This document shows, one piece after another, positions 48,940-56,582 of a DNA stretch of 64,000 nucleotides (its first letter is position 1; every line of letters starts with the position of its first letter). The DNA lies in the NCBI GenBank assembly GCA_014191855.1, contig BJHF01000009.1, positions 1 to 64,000 on the forward strand. The letters run 5' to 3'. The notes below the pieces were generated by a model that worked only from the letters and a program-made list of their open reading frames with translations, was not told the origin of the DNA and did no database searches. This stretch comes from Deltaproteobacteria bacterium (GTDB taxonomy: Bacteria > Myxococcota_A > UBA796 > SXON01). The position numbers were made by a program, and so were the translations under genes.

Positions 48940-50339
48940 GCGACGAACGCATCCTGATCATCGACGACGAACCGGCCCTTCGCGAGGTGCTCACGATGGT
49001 GCTCGGCCGTGCCGGCTACCAGGTGCGCGATGCGCCTACCGGCGAAGCGGGGCTCCGCGTGTTCTCTCAGTGGCTGCCCGACCTCGTGATTACGGACCTT
49101 ACGATGCCCGGGATCGACGGGCTGGAGGTCCTGCGGCAAGTGAAGCTCCGCGCGGCCGAGCTGGGCAAAGATGTTCCGGTGATCCTGGTCACCGCCCACG
49201 CGAGCACCGCGAGCGCCGTGGCCGCCATGAAGGAGGGCGCCTTCGACTACGTGGCCAAACCCTTCCAGAACGACGAGCTGCGGCTCATGGTTCAGAAGGC
49301 GCTGGCGATGCGGCGGTTGGAGGCTGAGAACGAGCGTCTGCACGCCGCCCTCGCCACCAAGTACCAGCTTGGTCAGTTCATCGGCGCCTCTGCGCCGATG
49401 TTGGAGGTGTACGGCCTCGTGCGGCGGGTGATGGGGACGCGAATCAACTGCCTGGTGTGCGGCGAATCCGGCACCGGGAAGGAGCTGCTGGCGCGGGCGA
49501 TCCACTTCGGCAGCGAGCGGGCGCGCGGCCCCTTCGTGCCAGTGAACTGCGGGGCGATCCCCGAGAACCTCGTGGAGAGCGAGCTCTTCGGCCACAAAAA
49601 GGGATCGTTCACCGGGGCGCTGAGGGACAAGGCGGGGTTCTTCCAGGCGGCGGATGGCGGCACCATCTTCCTCGACGAGATCGGGGAGATGCCGCTCTCG
49701 GCACAGGTGAAGGTGCTCCGCGCGCTGGCCGAGCGAAAGATCGCGCCGGTGGGCGCCGAAGACGAGGTGGCGGTCGATGTGCGGGTGGTGGCGGCAACGA
49801 ACCGCGACCTGAGCGCCGACGTCAAAGCGGGGCGCTTCCGGGAGGATCTGTACTACCGGCTCAACGTGGTGCAGATCGACATGCCGCCGCTGCGGAACCG
49901 CGGCGCCGACATCGCGACGCTGACGGCACACTTCATCCAGAAATTCGCGACAGAATATGGGAAACCGGTTCGAGGTGCCACGCCCGAAGCCCAGCGCCTG
50001 CTGTCTACGTACGCGTTCCCGGGAAACGTTCGGGAGCTCCAGAACATCGTAGAGCGCGCCGTGGCGCTGGAGACGGGCACGCTCGTGAGCGCGGGGGCGC
50101 TGCCTGAGCGCTTGCAGGGCGGGCTGGCCCCCTCAACCGAAGAGGCCGCGGAGGAGGAGTTTCCGAACGCGGGGATCGACCTGGAGGCGCGCCTCGCTGC
50201 GGTGGAACGCGGCTACATCCTCGGCGCGTTGACCGCCGCCAACCAGAATCGCACCCAGGCCGCCCGGCTCCTCGGCATCACCTTCCGCTCGCTGCGGTAC
50301 CGGCTGGTCAAGATGGGTCTGGCCGATGAAGAAGAGTGA
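48936..50339 (+). CDS. pilR: NtrC-type sigma-54 response regulator PilR
   Basis: The 467-residue regulator has a receiver domain (IIDDEPAL with Asp10/11; phospho-acceptor Asp54 in LVITDLTMPG), a sigma-54 AAA+ domain (GESGTGKELLARAIH, ELFGHKKGSFTGA containing the GAFTGA-like GSFTGA loop, DEIGEMPLSAQ) and a Fis-type HTH (NRTQAARLLGITFRSLRYRL). It starts with a GTG in a GTGA overlap with pilS. It should activate the sigma-54 promoter at 50424-50439 by binding the paired palindromes at 50353-50394, just after its own stop. Confidence 0.92.
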   Translation: MSDERILIIDDEPALREVLTMVLGRAGYQVRDAPTGEAGLRVFSQWLPDLVITDLTMPGIDGLEVLRQVKLRAAELGKDVPVILVTAHASTASAVAAMKEGAFDYVAKPFQNDELRLMVQKALAMRRLEAENERLHAALATKYQLGQFIGASAPMLEVYGLVRRVMGTRINCLVCGESGTGKELLARAIHFGSERARGPFVPVNCGAIPENLVESELFGHKKGSFTGALRDKAGFFQAADGGTIFLDEIGEMPLSAQVKVLRALAERKIAPVGAEDEVAVDVRVVAATNRDLSADVKAGRFREDLYYRLNVVQIDMPPLRNRGADIATLTAHFIQKFATEYGKPVRGATPEAQRLLSTYAFPGNVRELQNIVERAVALETGTLVSAGALPERLQGGLAPSTEEAAEEEFPNAGIDLEARLAAVERGYILGALTAANQNRTQAARLLGITFRSLRYRLVKMGLADEEE

Positions 50340-50352
50340 CACCGTTGGGCAG

Positions 50353-50394
50353 GTGACGAAAACCGTCACCTCGGCGGGTGACGAAAACCGTCAC
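50353..50394 (+). promoter_or_regulatory. Duplicated 17-base palindrome, probable PilR operator
   Basis: GTGACGAAAACCGTCAC occurs twice without change, at 50353-50369 and 50378-50394, 25 bases centre to centre. Each has 6-base inverted arms (GTGACG/CGTCAC) around AAAAC. The pair lies about 40-80 bases upstream of the sigma-54 core promoter of pilA, a normal position for an enhancer-binding protein. That PilR is the binder is inferred from the neighbourhood. Confidence 0.75.
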
Positions 50395-50423
50395 GATTGC
50401 AAAAAGGATCGAGGATCGTCCGT

Positions 50424-50439
50424 TGGCACGCGCCTTGCA
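50424..50439 (+). promoter_or_regulatory. Sigma-54 (-24/-12) promoter of pilA
   Basis: TGGCACG-CGCC-TTGCA matches the sigma-54 consensus TGGCAYR-N4-TTGCW exactly, with GG at 50425-50426 (-24) and GC at 50437-50438 (-12). Transcription should begin near 50450, giving a leader of about 50 bases before the pilA ATG. A GGAG ribosome site precedes that ATG by 7 bases. Confidence 0.92.
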
Positions 50440-50502
50440 CTATGTCGGCCCGTCTGGCAGGCGCCAGGAACATCCCCCACCAACAAGGTCACGGAGCATA
50501 CT

Positions 50503-50961
50503 ATGCGTCAGAACACCAAGGGCTTCTCCCTCGTCGAACTCATGATCGTCGTCGCCATCATCGGGATCCTGGCCGCCATCGCCATCCCGAACTTCGTCGC
50601 GATGCAGCTCAAGTCGAAGCGCGCGGAAGTCCCCAGCAACGTGGCCGGCATCAAGACGGCCGAGCTGGCCTACGACGCCTCGTTCGACGGGTTCCAGTCC
50701 AACTCGACCTACCCCCGCGCGAGCGCGGACCTGGACAAGACCCTCGTGGCTTGGGCCGTGGTTGACGGCAGCGGCTTCGCGAACATGGGCTGGGAGCCGG
50801 ACGGCATGGTTCGCGGCAACTACGCAGCGGCGCTCTCGGGCAGCAACGACTTCCAGGTGACCGCCAAGTGCGATGTCGACAACGACGACACCGTCGCGAC
50901 GTACACCGCAAGCAAGACCGTCGCCAACACGCTGCAGGCCGGCGACGAAGACGTGTACTAG
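50503..50961 (+). CDS. pilA: Type IV major pilin PilA
   Basis: The 152-residue prepilin has a short leader MRQNTKG, cleavage before Phe8, Glu at mature position 5 and the standard hydrophobic helix (FSLVELMIVVAIIGILAAIA). After it comes KSKRAEVPSNVAGIKTAELAYDA, very like myxobacterial PilA. The mature globular head has one visible Cys (AKCDVDNDD) and acidic ends. The ATG at 50503 is set by the leader and the GGAG seven bases upstream; the longer frame from 50326 crosses the promoter. Followed by a strong terminator. Confidence 0.95.
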   Translation: MRQNTKGFSLVELMIVVAIIGILAAIAIPNFVAMQLKSKRAEVPSNVAGIKTAELAYDASFDGFQSNSTYPRASADLDKTLVAWAVVDGSGFANMGWEPDGMVRGNYAAALSGSNDFQVTAKCDVDNDDTVATYTASKTVANTLQAGDEDVY

Positions 50962-50989
50962 CCGGATCGCGACCTCGGTCGCGAATCCC

Positions 50990-51025
50990 GAAGCGGAGCC
51001 CCTCGGCTCCGCTTCGTTCGTTTTT
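50990..51025 (+). terminator. Rho-independent terminator after pilA
   Basis: An 11-base perfect stem (GAAGCGGAGCC/GGCTCCGCTTC) with a CCTC loop is followed by GTTCGTTTTT. A second, imperfect hairpin at 50963-50988 lies just before it. Together they isolate abundant pilA transcription from the downstream lipoprotein gene. Confidence 0.92.
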
Positions 51026-51056
51026 GGGGTCGTACCGCGCGTGATAGGAGAGTGGG

Positions 51057-52121
51057 ATGCTGTGGATCGCGCTGGCCTGCCACGAACCCGACCCGAGCGC
51101 GAGCTTGCCAGAGGGGGGGTTCGTCGTTGCCACACCAGCCGCCATCTCGACGTTGTCCAGGTGTCTCCAACGCTTTCCCGAGAGCGAAGCCTCCACGCTG
51201 GGGGAAATGTGGGCGCGAGCGGCCGAGACGTGCCGGGAAACCCTCTTTGTTGAGGGCCCGGGTACTTCGCTCGAGTGCGCCCCGCCCCCGCCCGCGCTCG
51301 CGGCGGCGCTAGCTGGCCACCAACTTCGCTTCGGGCTCCCGCGTACCGCAGCCGGGATGGTGTCGGGCGGCGTCGACGTCGCGTCGGATGCGCAGCTCAC
51401 GGGTGGGCTCCTTTTGCCGATCCCGGAGGAGCTTGGGCCGCTGGGCCTGGTGATCCCGTCCGCCACGGCCGCGGGCCCGTCCATGCTCCGCAATCAGGGT
51501 GCGTTTCTCCACGCGCGAGGCCGACCCGATGGGGGCATCGACGTGGCCGCGCTGGTGCCGGAGAACAGCCAGGCCGACCAGCTCTTCGACCTTCGCAGCT
51601 CGATGTTGTCTGGGGCTGTGCTGCAGGGCACGTGGGAGCTGGCCGCGTACCCGCCGCCGCCCGGCCGGAGCATGCCAGAGGTCGTCCTCGGGCTCGGGGT
51701 GCGGGCCAGCACCGCACCCACCGCGATCACCACCTTCGCCGAGATGATCCGAAAAAAATGGAGTGTTCAACGAGAAGAGATCACGGCGGACGCATGGCGC
51801 GGGGAGTGCCTTCGCGGGCTGAACATCATGCCAGAATTCGAGCCCTGCTTCCTCTTGAACGAGCAGTCCCTCGCGATCGGGTGGAATGAGTCCGCGGTGC
51901 GTACCGGCGCCGCGCCCGGCGCACGGCAGCCGTTTGAAACCGGAATGGGCGTCGTGATCGATACGACGGCGCTGTCGGCCTCGGATGCAACGTTGTCCGC
52001 CCTGTTTCCTCCGGAGATGCAGTACGCTCCGATCGACTATCCCCTGGGTCGGATCGAGCTGAACGCGCGGACGCTGGGCAACTACGTCGCTGTTGACGTA
52101 TCGACAGGAGGGTGTCCTTGA
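51057..52121 (+). CDS. Lipoprotein downstream of pilA, function unknown
   Basis: The 354-residue product starts MLWIALAC; an in-frame TAG 12 bases before the ATG makes this the only start, and AGGAGAG overlaps that stop as the ribosome site. The rest is mixed alpha/beta with repeated PEELGPLGLVIPS, MLSGAVLQGTWELAAY, FEPCFLLNEQSLAIGW and TGMGVVIDTTALS segments. Nothing identifies a family. It leads a set of coupled genes: its stop overlaps the next gene start as TTGA. Proximity to pilA suggests an envelope or surface role but the terminator separates transcription. Confidence 0.75.
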   Translation: MLWIALACHEPDPSASLPEGGFVVATPAAISTLSRCLQRFPESEASTLGEMWARAAETCRETLFVEGPGTSLECAPPPPALAAALAGHQLRFGLPRTAAGMVSGGVDVASDAQLTGGLLLPIPEELGPLGLVIPSATAAGPSMLRNQGAFLHARGRPDGGIDVAALVPENSQADQLFDLRSSMLSGAVLQGTWELAAYPPPPGRSMPEVVLGLGVRASTAPTAITTFAEMIRKKWSVQREEITADAWRGECLRGLNIMPEFEPCFLLNEQSLAIGWNESAVRTGAAPGARQPFETGMGVVIDTTALSASDATLSALFPPEMQYAPIDYPLGRIELNARTLGNYVAVDVSTGGCP

Positions 52122-54472
52122 GCCGCGGCCGTTTACAGGTCCTCGCGGTCGGGCTCCTCGCCCTCGCCGTCGTGCTCGCCAGGCGCGGCCTCGACCAAAC
52201 CAGCGAGGCGCTGGTGGGAACGCGCACGTGCGACGCCGTGCGGGCGGAGGATTGGGGCCGTGCCCTCGTCGCGAGTGAATCCCTCGTCGGGGCGAGCGAG
52301 CACCCCGCCGGGCTTGGCGATGCGGCGGTGTGCCGCTGTGTTGCCCTGGAAGCAACGGGCGACATCGAGGGGTGCAACCAGCTCCTTGACGAGTGGCTGC
52401 TCGACCCCACGACCGGGGGCTGGCTGCCCGACGCACCGCACACGACCCGCTGGGCCGAATCGAGGGCCCGCGAAGGCCGAATGGCCGATGCGGCCAGCGT
52501 GCTGGAGCGCCTGCGCCTGCAGCACCCGGAGGACGCCGAGCTGACCGGTCGTGCGTTCCGGCTCCAGCTGTTGGCCGACGGACGCCCAGAAACGAGCACC
52601 GCGCTGGAGGCCACCGCCCGTACCCTTACGGGGCACGCCGGATCGATCGCGCGGCTCATCGTGGCGGAGGCGCGCGGCGAACGCGGCGATCACGCGGAAC
52701 AATATGCCCTGATGGCCGAATTTGAGCCCGAACCCGACGATCCCATCGCGGTTCGGTATCGGCTCCGCCGCCTCGTCGCCGCCGCCGACGCGGGGAATGT
52801 GGAGGCCGTGGTCGCCCTCCGCGATGCCTGGATGGCGCTCCCCGGCCAGCGCTCCAACGCAACCTTGGCCTATGCGGTGGGGCTCAGCATGGCCAGTCTA
52901 CGCGATCCGGGAGGACAAAGCTGGATCGACCTGCTGACACCCGAGCTCGCGGCGCCCACGGACGACGACACGATCGTGCGGGTGGCGTGGGAGCGACGAA
53001 TCTCGCACCTCACCACGGAGGGGCGCGCAGCGGAGGCGCTCGCGGCGCTGGAGCAGGCGCGAATCCGCTTCCCCACGCTTGCGTTCGATGCAGATGAGCT
53101 CCAGCGGGTCGGCGGGCTGGGGGAGTGGGGCCGGGGCGCAGGGGAGTCGGGCGCGGCGACCCTCCGATTCACCGCGAACGTGCCGGTCGCGGGCGCAGCT
53201 CTATACGTCTCCCCCGGATACGGGCGCCCGTCTTCGGCAGCTTGGGGCCGCTTTGAGTTGGTCGAGGGGCAGGCGGCGGTCCATCGCACCTTGGATGCGA
53301 CGCCGGTTCGCTGGGTGTACCGCTCTGAAACCAGCACCTTCGCCTCCGGGGCCACCTGGCCGACCGCGGCCACTGTGGACGTTCCGATCACCGTTCGCGG
53401 CGACGGCGCTGCCCGGGCGATCGCGTCCGACCTCGGCCCCGGCACCCCGGCCGACGGGCACCGGCGCGTTTGGGTCTTGTTCCTCGACTGCGGGGATTGG
53501 CGGCTCACCAGCTACCTGCGGCAACGCGGCGAGCTCCCCAACCTCGACGGGATCCTCCGCACCGGATGGCGCGCGACCACGCGCCAGGATCCCGCGTTCA
53601 CGGCGGCCGCCGTGGAGGGCTTGCTTCACCCGGAGCTCCGCCGAAGCCGCAGCACGCTGGCCCGGATCAACCAGCTCGGGCTCGAACTGGCGGGGCTGGA
53701 GTCCATCGGGCAGAACCCCTTCGCCCCCTTGGAGCGGCTCCTCCCCCTCCAGCCTGACCTCTTCCAACGCCTCGGGCGCGGGGAACACCGGGCTGCCAAC
53801 CTTATCTTTGCCCATGGCGCCATCGATGGCGGCCGGAACGGATCCGTCACCGGTCCGCAAGGCGCGGAGTCCAGCCTCGCCCTCGGCGCCATGAAGCGCC
53901 CGTTGACCGACGCCGAGGCGGCCCGCTTCCCGCTGCTCGTCGCCACCGGAGAGCCGGCCGCCGCGATGCGCTCCATGATCGGCGTGATTGCCGCGCAATT
54001 CGACACGCTGCTCGCGTTCGAGGAAGACCCACCATTCGATCTTCTTCTGTTTCGCATCGAAGCTCTGGATCCGCTCACCCACCAGTACTTTACGGACACG
54101 ACGCACACGGGGCAGGACGACGGCGCGGCGGGGCTGTTCGAGACGTACAGGTACATCGACTCCCGCCTCGGCGAGGTGGCCCGCCGCCTTGACGGCGACG
54201 ATATGTTGATCGTGATGTCGGATCACGGTATCCAAACCTCGATGGTTCACGACCCGATCGCCATGTTCGTGGCGTGGGGCAACGGGGTGCCGGCCGGGCG
54301 CGTGATCGGAACGCCCGCGCTGCGCGGGCTGAGCCGCGGGCTCGCCGATCTCCTCGGCGAAACGACCGGATGGCCCGACTACGGCCTGCTCCCGTGGGCG
54401 GAGCAGTGGCGCGCCGGGCAGCCGATCCTTCAAACCGAAGCTGCGGCCCTGAACCCGGAGGCTGCGCCGTGA
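52118..54472 (+). CDS. Exported TPR plus phosphodiesterase-type alkaline-phosphatase-superfamily protein
   Basis: The 784-residue protein has an N-terminal hydrophobic anchor (LQVLAVGLLALAVVLA), about 400 residues of TPR-like helices, then an alkaline-phosphatase-superfamily domain resembling type I phosphodiesterases. Matching motifs are VLFLDCGDWRLTSYLRQRGELP, DPLTHQYF and MLIVMSDHGIQTSM. I start at the TTG at 52118 in a TTGA overlap with the upstream stop; AGGAGG lies 6 bases upstream, while the GTG at 52112 would abut it. Metal-binding Asp and His residues look present, so it may cleave phosphodiesters outside the cytoplasm. Confidence 0.82.
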   Translation: MSRGRLQVLAVGLLALAVVLARRGLDQTSEALVGTRTCDAVRAEDWGRALVASESLVGASEHPAGLGDAAVCRCVALEATGDIEGCNQLLDEWLLDPTTGGWLPDAPHTTRWAESRAREGRMADAASVLERLRLQHPEDAELTGRAFRLQLLADGRPETSTALEATARTLTGHAGSIARLIVAEARGERGDHAEQYALMAEFEPEPDDPIAVRYRLRRLVAAADAGNVEAVVALRDAWMALPGQRSNATLAYAVGLSMASLRDPGGQSWIDLLTPELAAPTDDDTIVRVAWERRISHLTTEGRAAEALAALEQARIRFPTLAFDADELQRVGGLGEWGRGAGESGAATLRFTANVPVAGAALYVSPGYGRPSSAAWGRFELVEGQAAVHRTLDATPVRWVYRSETSTFASGATWPTAATVDVPITVRGDGAARAIASDLGPGTPADGHRRVWVLFLDCGDWRLTSYLRQRGELPNLDGILRTGWRATTRQDPAFTAAAVEGLLHPELRRSRSTLARINQLGLELAGLESIGQNPFAPLERLLPLQPDLFQRLGRGEHRAANLIFAHGAIDGGRNGSVTGPQGAESSLALGAMKRPLTDAEAARFPLLVATGEPAAAMRSMIGVIAAQFDTLLAFEEDPPFDLLLFRIEALDPLTHQYFTDTTHTGQDDGAAGLFETYRYIDSRLGEVARRLDGDDMLIVMSDHGIQTSMVHDPIAMFVAWGNGVPAGRVIGTPALRGLSRGLADLLGETTGWPDYGLLPWAEQWRAGQPILQTEAAALNPEAAP

Positions 54473-55344
54473 GCCGCCTCGTCATCTCGCTCATCGCGCT
54501 CCTCGGCGCGAGCGTCGTCGGCGGATCCCTCCCCCGCAGCGACGCCACGAGGCAGGCCCGGCTGCTCGATCAGGAGCTGGTGTTCCTCCCTTCCGCGCAG
54601 GGTATTCGAATGGCCAGCAGCGGCTTCGAGGAGGTCGTTGCCGACCTCATGTGGGTGCGCACGGTCCTGCTTTTCGGAGAGCGGTACGACAGCGACGACT
54701 CCGATGTGTGGAAGGAGTGGCTCACCGGGATGGTGGACACGGTCACGGAGCTCGATCCCCAGTGGCGCACCCCCTACTGGTACGGCGGCGGCATGCTGGT
54801 GGTGGTGGGTCAAATCGACGCTTCGTCAGCCGTTTATGAAAAATGCAGTCGAGAACGACCCGAAGAATACTGGTGCCCGTTCGCGCGGGGCATGAACGAC
54901 CTGCTCTACAAAAGCGACCCGCTCGCCGCCGGGATCTGGCTGCGCGAGGCGGCGGGTCGCCCCGGTGCCCCGAAGTGGTACGGCTCCGCCGCGGCCGCCC
55001 TGAGCAGCAAAGGCGGGCAGCGACACGCCGGGCTCGTATACCTTGAGGAACAGCTAGGCTCGACGACCGACCCAGGCGTGAGGGCCAACCTGGAATACCA
55101 ACGAAACAAACTCCGGCACGACGAGCTGGTTGCTACGTGGGAGGTCGCGGCCAAGGCCTGGCGGGACGAACACGGTCCGCTCGAACGCCCCGAAGATCTC
55201 ACGAAGCTCGGGTTTGTCCTCCCTGAAAACCCTCGGGGGGATCCGTGGATCATCGGCCGGGACGGCGTGCCGCGCAGTGAGCAGTCCGAGCGCGATCGCG
55301 CCCGCCGCGCCGTCATGGACGAGTGGCCGTTGATCCACCGGTGA
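54469..55344 (+). CDS. TPR-like exported protein of the post-pilA set
   Basis: The 291-residue protein has a signal-like start (VSRLVISLIALLGASVVGG), followed by helical repeats typical of TPR: TELDPQWRTPYWYGGGMLVV, YEKCSRERPEEYWCPFARGM, LAAGIWLREAAGRPGAPKWYG. It begins with a GTG in a GTGA overlap with the phosphodiesterase-like gene and ends in a GTGA overlap with folK, so it sits in the middle of a coupled chain. Conserved Trp-Tyr-rich segments suggest protein-protein contacts in the periplasm. Specific partner unknown. Confidence 0.78.
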   Translation: MSRLVISLIALLGASVVGGSLPRSDATRQARLLDQELVFLPSAQGIRMASSGFEEVVADLMWVRTVLLFGERYDSDDSDVWKEWLTGMVDTVTELDPQWRTPYWYGGGMLVVVGQIDASSAVYEKCSRERPEEYWCPFARGMNDLLYKSDPLAAGIWLREAAGRPGAPKWYGSAAAALSSKGGQRHAGLVYLEEQLGSTTDPGVRANLEYQRNKLRHDELVATWEVAAKAWRDEHGPLERPEDLTKLGFVLPENPRGDPWIIGRDGVPRSEQSERDRARRAVMDEWPLIHR

Positions 55345-55835
55345 ACGCCGTGATCGGCCTGGGGGCCTCCCTCGGCGATCGCGCCACGACGCTCGAGACG
55401 GCCGTTCGACTCCTCCACGCATGGCCCGGGCTCGAGGTGCGCCGAACGAGCCGCGTTTACGCCTCCGCGCCGGCCGGCGGGGTTGCCGGGCAGCCGTTCC
55501 TCAACGCCGCCGTACTCGTGGCGTGCGCCATCAGTGCCGACGCGCTCGCCGGGGCGCTCCGACAGATCGAGGTGCGCCTCGGTCGCCGCCCAAGCCGGCG
55601 TTGGGCCGACCGTATCGTCGACCTGGACCTGCTGTGGATCGAGGGATTCCGCCTACGGAGCGCCGGGCTCACCGTCCCACACCCTCGCCTGCGAGAGCGG
55701 GACTTCGCCTTGATCCCGCTGGTGGAGGTGGCCCCGAGCGCGGTCGAGCCGCGGTCACACACCCGCTACGCCGACCTCCCCCTCGCAAGGGGGCGACTGC
55801 CGGCCGTCGGTACACTGCCGCAAAGGAACGGCTGA
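55341..55835 (+). CDS. folK: 2-amino-4-hydroxy-6-hydroxymethyldihydropteridine pyrophosphokinase
   Basis: The 164-residue protein matches HPPK: GLGASLGDRATTLETAVRLL at the start, GQPFLNAAV, the ATP/Mg loop RRPSRRWADRIVDLDLLWIE and PHPRLRERDFALIPLVEVAP. It transfers pyrophosphate from ATP to the pterin alcohol in folate synthesis. The GTG at 55341 overlaps the upstream TGA as GTGA. Other folate genes are not nearby; coupling to envelope genes seems incidental. Confidence 0.94.
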   Translation: MNAVIGLGASLGDRATTLETAVRLLHAWPGLEVRRTSRVYASAPAGGVAGQPFLNAAVLVACAISADALAGALRQIEVRLGRRPSRRWADRIVDLDLLWIEGFRLRSAGLTVPHPRLRERDFALIPLVEVAPSAVEPRSHTRYADLPLARGRLPAVGTLPQRNG

Positions 55836-55889
55836 GCCGCTTGCCCCGGCGCGCCCCGCGTCGTAGAACGTCGCGCCAACGGAGCCCCC

Positions 55890-56582
55890 ATGAAGCTGTT
55901 CCTCGACACTGCCAACCTCGACGAGATCCGCGAAGGGGCCTCCTGGGGATTCTTCGACGGGGTAACGACCAATCCCTCGTTGATCGCCAAAGAAGGCAAG
56001 GACTTCATCGAGACGATCCACCAGATCGCCAACATCATCGACGGGCCGGTCTCTGCGGAGACTGTCGCGCAGGACGCGCCGACGATGATCAAAGAAGGGC
56101 GCCTGCTCGCCAAGGTGCACCGGAACGTGGTGGTGAAGGTGCCCCTCACCATCGAAGGGCTCAAGTGCTGCAAGGCGCTCGCGGCCGACGGCATCCGGGT
56201 GAACGTGACGCTCTGCTTCCAGCCAGCCCAGGCGTTGTACGCCGCGAAGGTGGGCGCCACCTACATCAGCCCCTTCGTAGGCCGGCTGGATGATGTGAGC
56301 GAAGACGGCATGGACCTCATCGCGAAGATCGTCCAGATCTACGAGAACTATCCGGCGCTCGAAACCCAGGTGCTCTCCGCGAGCATCCGCCACCCCATGC
56401 ACATCGTGCAGTCCGCCCTGGCAGGCGCCCACGTCGCGACCGCGCCGCTGAAGGTGTACAAGCAGTTGTTCAGCCACCCCCTCACGGACAAGGGGAATGC
56501 CGCGTTCCTGAAGGACTGGGAGACGGTGCCTGACCGTGACATCATCGGCCAGGTGGAACGCTGGTTGGCGAAGCGGGCGTAG
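55890..56582 (+). CDS. Transaldolase (fructose-6-phosphate aldolase-like, TalC/Fsa branch)
   Basis: The 230-residue enzyme has MKLFLDTANLDEIREGASWG, GVTTNPSLIAKEG and the Schiff-base Lys83 in VVVKVPLTIEG, followed by VNVTLCFQPAQALYAAKVGATYISPF. The length and Lys context put it in the small transaldolase group that includes bacterial TalC and Fsa. It exchanges dihydroxyacetone units between sugar phosphates in the pentose phosphate pathway. Its tail overlaps the convergent membrane-protein gene by 41 bases. Confidence 0.95.
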   Translation: MKLFLDTANLDEIREGASWGFFDGVTTNPSLIAKEGKDFIETIHQIANIIDGPVSAETVAQDAPTMIKEGRLLAKVHRNVVVKVPLTIEGLKCCKALAADGIRVNVTLCFQPAQALYAAKVGATYISPFVGRLDDVSEDGMDLIAKIVQIYENYPALETQVLSASIRHPMHIVQSALAGAHVATAPLKVYKQLFSHPLTDKGNAAFLKDWETVPDRDIIGQVERWLAKRA

